Assembly (NCBI GenBank): GCA_963662245.2
Contig: CAXXVQ010000006.1
Location: 101,523-165,522, forward strand
DNA from: JAFGVL01 sp963662245
Lineage (GTDB): Bacteria > Bacteroidota > Bacteroidia > Bacteroidales > Paludibacteraceae
Direction of reading: 5' to 3'
Length of the DNA stretch: 64,000 nucleotides
Shown here one piece after another: positions 58,438 through 64,000 of the stretch. A program made the translations under genes and the position numbers. The notes under the pieces are model-generated. The model ran no database searches. It was not told where the DNA came from and was given only the letters and a program-made list of their open reading frames with translations. The first letter of the stretch is position 1; every line of letters starts with the position of its first letter.

Positions 58438-61044
58438 TTACTTGGTTACAACTACTTTTTTTGTTTCAACACCATTTGTGCTATTCATTTGAATCAAATA
58501 AATACCATCGTCAAGTGATTCTAAATTAAATACAGCTTTTTCTTTTACCGGCGTAGTGAAAATAACTCTATCAATTACAATTCCGTTCAAACTTCTTAAT
58601 TCAACAGTGCAAGCCCCTGAGGTATTTATATAAATAATATGTGATGCCGGATTAGGATAAACACTAAAGTTACTAGTGTTGGTTTCTGTTACCGAAGTAG
58701 GAGCACTATGGTTAGTTGATCCCGGTGTGCCGTATTCTCCATTGTAAACAAACCAGCTTGTTGCAAGCGAATTATCCGAGCTTGTAGAAATTAATTCAAG
58801 AGTTGGTCCCGTTCCTGCCGGTTCTGTAGGCCAAGGGGCAGAGCTTGAATATTCAACGGAATCCACTAAGTTTCCAATATTATCAAATAATCGAACTGCT
58901 TCACCGCTACTACTTAATCCAAAGTCAAAGTTTCCAACCATATTACTAATTGGTGTATTTAAGGTATTCATCGCACTTGTGTCAGATGAAAGTACCAAGT
59001 AAGCATTAGCTGCAAGTTCAGTTCCTTCTGGGATAAAGAAAGCATGGTCATTGTCTCCGTCCCTAAATATCCAATTACTTATATCTACAGTTTCGGTTCC
59101 GGCGTTATAGATTTCTACCCAGTCATCAGTATCAAAGCTGCTAGATGATTTATAATTGATTTCAGTGAACATAATATTTGTGGTTCCAGCCACTAGGTTT
59201 TCAATTGCGCCAACCTTCACCGTATCCATTGGAGTTAATGGAGGTGAAAGCAAGAACAAGCTGTCATTAGTATCGACCTCATAATACAAGTTTGCAAATA
59301 CAGTTTTGTTAGGGAAAAATACTTGTCCCATTTGAGTTGTAGCACTTACATAAGCTGTATCATTAGCTGGTAAGTAGCTATTGTCAGGGAACATGAAATC
59401 ATCTGTTGCTCTCGTAGTTCTGATATGGCAATAAGATAAATCGAGCGTGTCTGCTGATTTATTTATCATGCGTAAAAACCTATTGTTGCCATAGCCAAGT
59501 ACTTTGTCAATCTCAATTTGAGCTGCCACATTATTATTCGTGTTGCCTTTATTTAGAGCTAAAGCTTTTGTGCGCACATATTTTGTATATAGAATTGCAT
59601 TTGCAGGATAGTTTTGTCCGCCTCCTAGCATTGTAAATTGTGCCCAGTCGCTATCAAAATCTCTGGAGTCAATATCTCTACCGTAAATTAGGTCCCCTGC
59701 TGCAAGGTCATTGTGAGTTCCATCGTCAAATAATGAATAGGTGCGTAGTTTGTTAGGTTCACCAATGTTTTTGTAATCAACAGAATCAGCAAATACTACT
59801 CGAACGCTTTGAGCTTTTGGCGATTTTATCCTAATTGTGATAATAGGATTGGTTTCTGTTGGTAGTGGGTTTTCTACGCTATGTATGGTTAATGGATCTC
59901 TTTCCGGCAAATTGTTGGTTTCTAAAAATGCTTTTCGTTCAGTCATAAACCATTTAAGTCGATTTTGTTCTTCATCGAAACTCGCATTTGTACCTCTTTT
60001 ATTTGGGTCAAGATAAACTGCGTCTTTAATTTGCACATAAGTTGTATCCATCAAGCTATCTAAGAATAAGTAACCTTTGTCAAGGATTGTATCAACTTTA
60101 TTCTCAAATTGATTTTTCCATACCGGATTTTCTAGCATGCGTTGAATCAATAAAGCATATTCCGGATGTTGATATTGATCAAAATTATAACTAACCAAAG
60201 TTGAATCAAAGTCTCCAAAAGCACTGTTACCAAATGAACCTTCATTATCCCAAGGTAAAAGTTCGTATTTCATGCTATTGCTGTTTTTGTTTACCCATGT
60301 GTTTTTTGTGAAATTATCGAATTCAACAAAAGTGAAAAGGATAGCATAAAGGCTAAGAACTTTGTCTGTTTCTACAAAGTTGTCAAGCTCATTGTCAAAA
60401 TCCGCTTTAGGCAAATAAAGGAATTTGTTGAATAGAGTTCGTAGCTCGTTATAACTCAAATCGCCATTTCCTTCAATTTCCCATACGCTAAGATAAAGCT
60501 CATCATTTACCAGAGGAGCAAGGTTTGCACCATGGTCAGAACCTTTGTATAGAGCTAGATTTTGTCTATTGTTTCGGGCTAAGAAGTATTCGTCAATTTG
60601 TTCGGTTTGGGTATATACGCCCCAGTTTTCCCCATTTACGGTGTAGGTTACATGTTCTATTGTTGGAGCAGGTAAACCTAGAAACGCCGCAAGTCGTAGT
60701 ATCAAGAAATTACGCATGGCAGATTCATCATTATAATCTGCATGTAAATTAATACGAGGAACATTGAATGGGTTATCGGTATTTCCAAATTTTATTGCCC
60801 AGCTTTTTTTCGGGAAAGCTAGACTTGATGAGCCTTTATAGCGGGCTTCAACTTCATAATCAGTGCCATTTACGCGAAAAACGGCAGGGTAAGATTCTTC
60901 ATCAAAAGGATGAGCGTTCATTTCAGCTAAATCGGCAGGGTCTATTGTTAATTGGTAATTTGGTAACTCTGTTGCATTACTAAAACCAATATTAAAGAAA
61001 ACTCCTGCCAATACTAATAAAAGATAACAAACAGTTTTTTTCAT
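58438..61044 (-). CDS. CotH kinase-family protein with lamin-tail domain and T9SS sorting signal
   Basis: 868 residues, exported. Signal peptide (1-24), CotH domain (about 30-380: YKGSSSLAFPKKSWAIKF, LHADYNDESAMRNFLILRLA, LLPWDNEGSFGN with candidate DN metal residues), a beta-rich middle, a lamin-tail domain (about 630-740: IMFTEINYKSSSSFDTDDWVEIYN, then GTETVDISNWIFRDGDND) and a type A T9SS C-terminal domain (NFSVYPNPASHIIYINTSG to KKVVVTK). CotH domains phosphorylate proteins in spores; here it is a secreted surface protein of unknown target. Shows that the cell has a type IX secretion system. Confidence 0.92.
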   Translation of the reverse strand: MKKTVCYLLLVLAGVFFNIGFSNATELPNYQLTIDPADLAEMNAHPFDEESYPAVFRVNGTDYEVEARYKGSSSLAFPKKSWAIKFGNTDNPFNVPRINLHADYNDESAMRNFLILRLAAFLGLPAPTIEHVTYTVNGENWGVYTQTEQIDEYFLARNNRQNLALYKGSDHGANLAPLVNDELYLSVWEIEGNGDLSYNELRTLFNKFLYLPKADFDNELDNFVETDKVLSLYAILFTFVEFDNFTKNTWVNKNSNSMKYELLPWDNEGSFGNSAFGDFDSTLVSYNFDQYQHPEYALLIQRMLENPVWKNQFENKVDTILDKGYLFLDSLMDTTYVQIKDAVYLDPNKRGTNASFDEEQNRLKWFMTERKAFLETNNLPERDPLTIHSVENPLPTETNPIITIRIKSPKAQSVRVVFADSVDYKNIGEPNKLRTYSLFDDGTHNDLAAGDLIYGRDIDSRDFDSDWAQFTMLGGGQNYPANAILYTKYVRTKALALNKGNTNNNVAAQIEIDKVLGYGNNRFLRMINKSADTLDLSYCHIRTTRATDDFMFPDNSYLPANDTAYVSATTQMGQVFFPNKTVFANLYYEVDTNDSLFLLSPPLTPMDTVKVGAIENLVAGTTNIMFTEINYKSSSSFDTDDWVEIYNAGTETVDISNWIFRDGDNDHAFFIPEGTELAANAYLVLSSDTSAMNTLNTPISNMVGNFDFGLSSSGEAVRLFDNIGNLVDSVEYSSSAPWPTEPAGTGPTLELISTSSDNSLATSWFVYNGEYGTPGSTNHSAPTSVTETNTSNFSVYPNPASHIIYINTSGACTVELRSLNGIVIDRVIFTTPVKEKAVFNLESLDDGIYLIQMNSTNGVETKKVVVTK

Positions 61045-61189
61045 AATTTATTTGTTTACAGATTTTGATATTAAATTTAACAAAAAAACTTCACTTTGTA
61101 TTTATGCTTGAAAATGAAGCATGTATTTCAAATAATATGAAATAATGAGTATGAATTCTGGTCGTTTAGAATTATTATAATATTGAGAC

Positions 61190-61219
61190 TTGTTTTGTGG
61201 GGGAATCAATATAAATTTG
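61190..61219 (+). promoter_or_regulatory. Promoter of the alcohol dehydrogenase gene
   Basis: TTG (61190-61192), 19 nt, TAAATTTG (61212-61219): a good Bacteroidota -33/-7 pair, 16 bp before 61236. Confidence 0.55.
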
Positions 61220-61235
61220 CTTTCAATAAAATTGA

Positions 61236-62393
61236 ATGACTATGAATAACTTTATTTTTCATAATCCCGTTAAGATTGTTTTCGGGAAAGGTGAAATTGC
61301 TCGCTTGAAAGAGTTGCTTCCTGATGGTGCTAAGATTATGTTTACTTACGGTGGCGGAAGTATAAAAGCAAATGGTATTTACGATAGTGTAAAGAAATCA
61401 TTAGCCGGGTTTAATTATGTAGAATTTGGTGGAATAGAGGCGAATCCAAAATATGAGACACTATTAAAAGCAATTGAGTTAGGTAAAAAAGAGAAAGTCG
61501 ATTTCTTATTAGCAGTAGGCGGAGGCTCTGTTTTGGATGGAACTAAGTTTATTGCAGCAGCTTTACCTATTAATAACGACCCTTGGGAAATTATTCAACA
61601 CAAAGTAAAAGTGGAAACTGCTGTACCTATTGGTGCTGTGCTAACTATTCCTGCTACAGGAAGTGAGATGAATGCAAACTCAGTTATTTCGCGTTTATCT
61701 ACACAGGAAAAATATGCGTTCAATAGTCCGCATGTAATGCCAAAGTTCTCAATCCTTGATCCTGAGGTGTGTTATTCTTTACCTAAAAAACAAATTGCAA
61801 ATGGTCTGGTAGATGCTTTTATGCATACCATTGAGCAATATTTGACATATCCTGTCAATGCAATGGTTCAGGATAGGTTCTCAGAATCATTGTTGTTAAA
61901 CCTAATTGAATTAGCTCCGAAGATATTAGTCGACCAGCAAAACTATGACCATTGTGCCAACTTTATGTGGACAGCAACCATGGCATTAAATGGATTGATA
62001 GCATGCGGCGTTCCTACAGATTTCTCTACACATCAAATCGGTCATGAGTTGACTGCACTTCACGGATTAGACCATGCGCAAACATTAGCTATTGTGTTGC
62101 CGGGCGTGATGAATATCAAGCGTGAGAACAAGCGTGAGAAGTTAGAGCAATATGCTGATCGAGTTTGGGAAATTACAGAAGGAATCTCAGATGAAAGAAT
62201 TGATGAGGCTATTGCTTGTACGGAAGCTTTCTTTCAATCTACAGGAATTAAAACCAGATTGAGTGATTATGGTATAGGTGAAGATACAATTGACACAATT
62301 GCGAATCGTTTTGATGCCCGTGGCTTTAAACCCGGTGAGCGATTAGATACCACTCCGGATGAAATTCGAGCAATCTTAAAAGATAGATTATAA
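61236..62393 (+). CDS. Iron-containing alcohol dehydrogenase, YqhD/BdhA type
   Basis: 385 residues; NAD(P)H-dependent aldehyde/alcohol oxidoreductase of group III, related to NADH-dependent butanol dehydrogenase and YqhD. Signatures: NPVKIVFGKGEIARLKELLP, the nucleotide loop GGGSVLDGTKFIA and metal ligands Asp/His in DAFMHTIEQYL with His in HQIGHELTALHGLDHAQTLAIVL. MTMNNF may start at the second Met (61242). Likely detoxifies aldehydes or makes alcohol in fermentation. Confidence 0.92.
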   Translation: MTMNNFIFHNPVKIVFGKGEIARLKELLPDGAKIMFTYGGGSIKANGIYDSVKKSLAGFNYVEFGGIEANPKYETLLKAIELGKKEKVDFLLAVGGGSVLDGTKFIAAALPINNDPWEIIQHKVKVETAVPIGAVLTIPATGSEMNANSVISRLSTQEKYAFNSPHVMPKFSILDPEVCYSLPKKQIANGLVDAFMHTIEQYLTYPVNAMVQDRFSESLLLNLIELAPKILVDQQNYDHCANFMWTATMALNGLIACGVPTDFSTHQIGHELTALHGLDHAQTLAIVLPGVMNIKRENKREKLEQYADRVWEITEGISDERIDEAIACTEAFFQSTGIKTRLSDYGIGEDTIDTIANRFDARGFKPGERLDTTPDEIRAILKDRL

Positions 62394-62433
62394 AAGAAAC
62401 GGCTTATTGATTTCCCAATAAGCCGTTTCTTTT
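62392..62433. terminator. Bidirectional terminator between the dehydrogenase and panB
   Basis: Perfect 18-bp stem AAAAGAAACGGCTTATTG (62392-62409) with its complement (62416-62433), loop of 6. Confidence 0.88.
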
Positions 62434-62462
62434 ATCTTATGCTAATCACTATTTTCTAGTCA

Positions 62463-63284
62463 CTAATATTGTTCTTTCTCATTAGGGAAATTGCCCGATT
62501 TCACATCATTAATGTAGTTCTGAACTGCATTAGTCATTACACTATGCAGGTCTGCATATTTTCTTAGGAAACGAGGTGAGAATCCTTTGCTATTCATTCC
62601 TAACATATCATGTACTACTAATACTTGACCATCAACATCATGTCCGGCACCAATTCCAATAATTGGAATATTAACCTCTTTAGCAACTTTCTTTGCCAAA
62701 TTTGATGGGATTTTCTCAAGTACAATAGCAAAGCATCCGGTTTTTTCTAAAAGTTGAGCATCGCTAATTAGTTTGTTTGCTTCCTCTTCTTCTCGAGCCC
62801 TTACTGCATAAGTCCCGAATTTATTTATTGATTGTGGAGTTAAACCAAGGTGTCCCATTATTGGTATACCTGCAGAAAGAATCCTGCTGATTGACTCTAA
62901 TATTTCTTCACCACCTTCTAGTTTTAAACAGTCCGCTCCGGTTTCTTTCATAATGCGTATTGCTGATGAAAGAGCTTCTTTAGAGTTTCCTTGGTATGAT
63001 CCAAACGGCATATCCACTACAACTAACGCTCTTTTTACCCCCTTCATTACTGAAGAACCATGATATATCATTTGGTCAAGAGTCATTGGTAATGTGGTAA
63101 CATTCCCAGCCATTACATTTGAGGCAGAGTCTCCAACTAATAATACATCAATTCCGGCTTGATCAAGTATGCTAGCCATTGTGAAGTCATAGGCTGTTAG
63201 CATGCTTATTTTTTCACCGCGTTGTTTCATTTCAAGCAAGCGGTGAGTAGTTACTTTACGGTTGTCTTCTATATGTACCGACAT
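62463..63284 (-). CDS. panB: 3-methyl-2-oxobutanoate hydroxymethyltransferase
   Basis: 273 residues. Makes ketopantoate from 2-oxoisovalerate and methylenetetrahydrofolate, first step of pantothenate/CoA synthesis. Signatures: KISMLTAYDFTMASILDQAG, LLVGDSASNVMAGN (metal-binding Asp), VVDMPFGSYQ, CLKLEGGEE, GIPIMGHLGLTPQS and IGIGAGHDVDGQVLV. Full length. Confidence 0.96.
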   Translation of the reverse strand: MSVHIEDNRKVTTHRLLEMKQRGEKISMLTAYDFTMASILDQAGIDVLLVGDSASNVMAGNVTTLPMTLDQMIYHGSSVMKGVKRALVVVDMPFGSYQGNSKEALSSAIRIMKETGADCLKLEGGEEILESISRILSAGIPIMGHLGLTPQSINKFGTYAVRAREEEEANKLISDAQLLEKTGCFAIVLEKIPSNLAKKVAKEVNIPIIGIGAGHDVDGQVLVVHDMLGMNSKGFSPRFLRKYADLHSVMTNAVQNYINDVKSGNFPNEKEQY

Positions 63285-63377
63285 CTTATTTATAATTTAG
63301 CATGGCAAAGTTAGGAATTTATTTGCTGTAGAAATAAATATTTCACAAAAACAGCATCAAATGTCCTTTTAGCATAG

Positions 63378-63385
63378 TAATTTTG
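63378..63385 (+). promoter_or_regulatory. Putative -7 element of mtgA
   Basis: TAATTTTG, 49 bp before the start at 63435. Confidence 0.35.
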
Positions 63386-63434
63386 TGCTCTGAAAATTAT
63401 TAAAAATAACGCTCTATATAATTAAGGTGTATTT

Positions 63435-63998
63435 ATGGCAAAATCATCTGTAAAATCGAAACCTTCAAAACCGAAATCTCGTTCTTCAAAATCTAAAACA
63501 AAAAGACCTTTGATGAAAAGAATTGGAATCTTTTTGGCTAAATGTCTTATGTGGTTCTTTGTTGTCACTATCGGGATGACTTTACTATATAGATTTGTAC
63601 CGGTATATTTTACTCCACTGATGTTTATTCGTTTGGTTGAGCAGGCTGTTGATGGTCGTCCATTAAAATTAGAGCGCGACTGGGAGCCAATTGAGAATAT
63701 CTCTAATAATATGTGTAATGCCGTTATTGCCGCAGAGGATAATTTGTTCATGGAGCATAATGGTTTTGATATGAAAGGCATCGAAAAGGCATTTAAGCAT
63801 AATCAGAAAAGTAAAAAGATTCGTGGGGGTAGCACGATTTCTCAGCAAACAGCAAAGAATGTCTTTCTTTATCCTAATCGTTCTTATATCAGAAAAGGGT
63901 TTGAAGCTTATTTTACTGTATTGATAGAACTCTTTTGGTCAAAAGAGCGTATTTTAGAAGTATATTTAAATGTGGTTGAGTTAGGAGATGGAATATAA
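63435..63998 (+). CDS. mtgA: Monofunctional peptidoglycan glycosyltransferase MtgA, ends early at the window edge
   Basis: 187 codons: basic N-terminus, a transmembrane helix (about 30-52) and a GT51 domain (about 80-187) with AAEDNLFMEHNGFD (catalytic Glu), GGSTISQQTAKNVFL and SKERILEVYLNVVELGDG. A TAA is read at 63996-63998, exactly where the family continues Tyr-Gly in GDGIYG; MtgA is usually some 40 residues longer. Either a true truncation, a frameshift, or an edge artefact. It polymerises lipid II into glycan strands. Confidence 0.85.
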   Translation: MAKSSVKSKPSKPKSRSSKSKTKRPLMKRIGIFLAKCLMWFFVVTIGMTLLYRFVPVYFTPLMFIRLVEQAVDGRPLKLERDWEPIENISNNMCNAVIAAEDNLFMEHNGFDMKGIEKAFKHNQKSKKIRGGSTISQQTAKNVFLYPNRSYIRKGFEAYFTVLIELFWSKERILEVYLNVVELGDGI

Positions 63999-64000
63999 AA

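Noticed and set aside
1..64000. tRNA, rRNA or other standard RNA genes
   Set aside because: No cloverleaf with a TTCGA-type loop or rRNA-like stretch was recognised on either strand by eye.

Overview
The window is chromosomal DNA of a Bacteroidota bacterium, most likely of the order Bacteroidales. It is AT-rich. The promoters that can be seen are of the Bacteroidota TAnnTTTG type. It encodes CarboxypepD_reg-type TonB-dependent receptors, a BspA-like leucine-rich-repeat protein, a CotH/lamin-tail protein with a type IX secretion (T9SS) C-terminal signal, a DUF3857-transglutaminase protein and a one-chain pyruvate:ferredoxin oxidoreductase. These suggest a fermentative, polysaccharide-using anaerobe with a T9SS. 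Genus cannot be told from the sequence.

Layout. 1-2.7 kb: end of a pectin/rhamnogalacturonan locus (GH28 cut by the window edge, GH105). 2.7-17.2 kb: housekeeping and envelope genes (DeaD helicase, MORN protein, DUF3857-transglutaminase protein, Na+/Ca2+ exchanger, nitroreductase, BspA-like protein, TonB receptor, a broken DUF559 nuclease element, PcrA/UvrD, acyltransferase). 17.2-18.3 kb: flavodoxin with DUF2023 behind a structured leader. 18.3-28.3 kb: an accessory island, described below. 28.3-36.8 kb: YjdM/PhnA, two REP/MITE-like elements, NifJ, an AAA ATPase, and an HMA-like/MBL/RsmG/lipoprotein group. 36.9-40.1 kb: a metal-handling operon (HYC_CC_PP-like protein, TonB receptor, HMA protein). 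40.2-45.4 kb: MltF-like transglycosylase, a cysteine-less thioredoxin-like protein, PBP1A, Dabb protein. 45.4-51.3 kb: the complete phosphate system (porin, PstS, PstC, PstA, PstB, PhoU), with triple 11-bp Pho-box-like repeats before the porin and before PstS. 51.3-64 kb: a GH95-like protein without its catalytic core, LolE-type permease, aminotransferase, a second DUF559 nuclease between repeated MITE-like elements, exonuclease, radical SAM protein, CotH/T9SS protein, butanol-type dehydrogenase, PanB, and an MtgA that reads a stop at the window edge.

The most interesting region is 18.3-28.3 kb. It looks like a decayed integron-like gene-cassette array served by a Xer-type recombinase rather than a classical IntI. 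Three cassettes each begin with a GTT-type core and end with its exact reverse complement, although the core differs between cassettes (GTTGTGCGG, GTTACCGCC, GTTAGCGTG). At least two junctions fold as attC-like hairpins. Cargo includes two GNAT acetyltransferases, an unknown protein, an AlbA_2 regulator and an S41 peptidase-like protein. The array seems frozen: the recombinase reading frame stops just before the catalytic tyrosine because of a 55-nt insertion, with the proper C-terminus still readable downstream, and the AlbA_2 gene carries an IS21-family insertion plus a frameshift.

A second theme is small repeat families. DUF559 endonuclease genes lie between palindromic repeats in two places, suggesting a minimal nuclease-plus-repeat mobile element. 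Several non-coding elements with terminal inverted repeats occur between genes.
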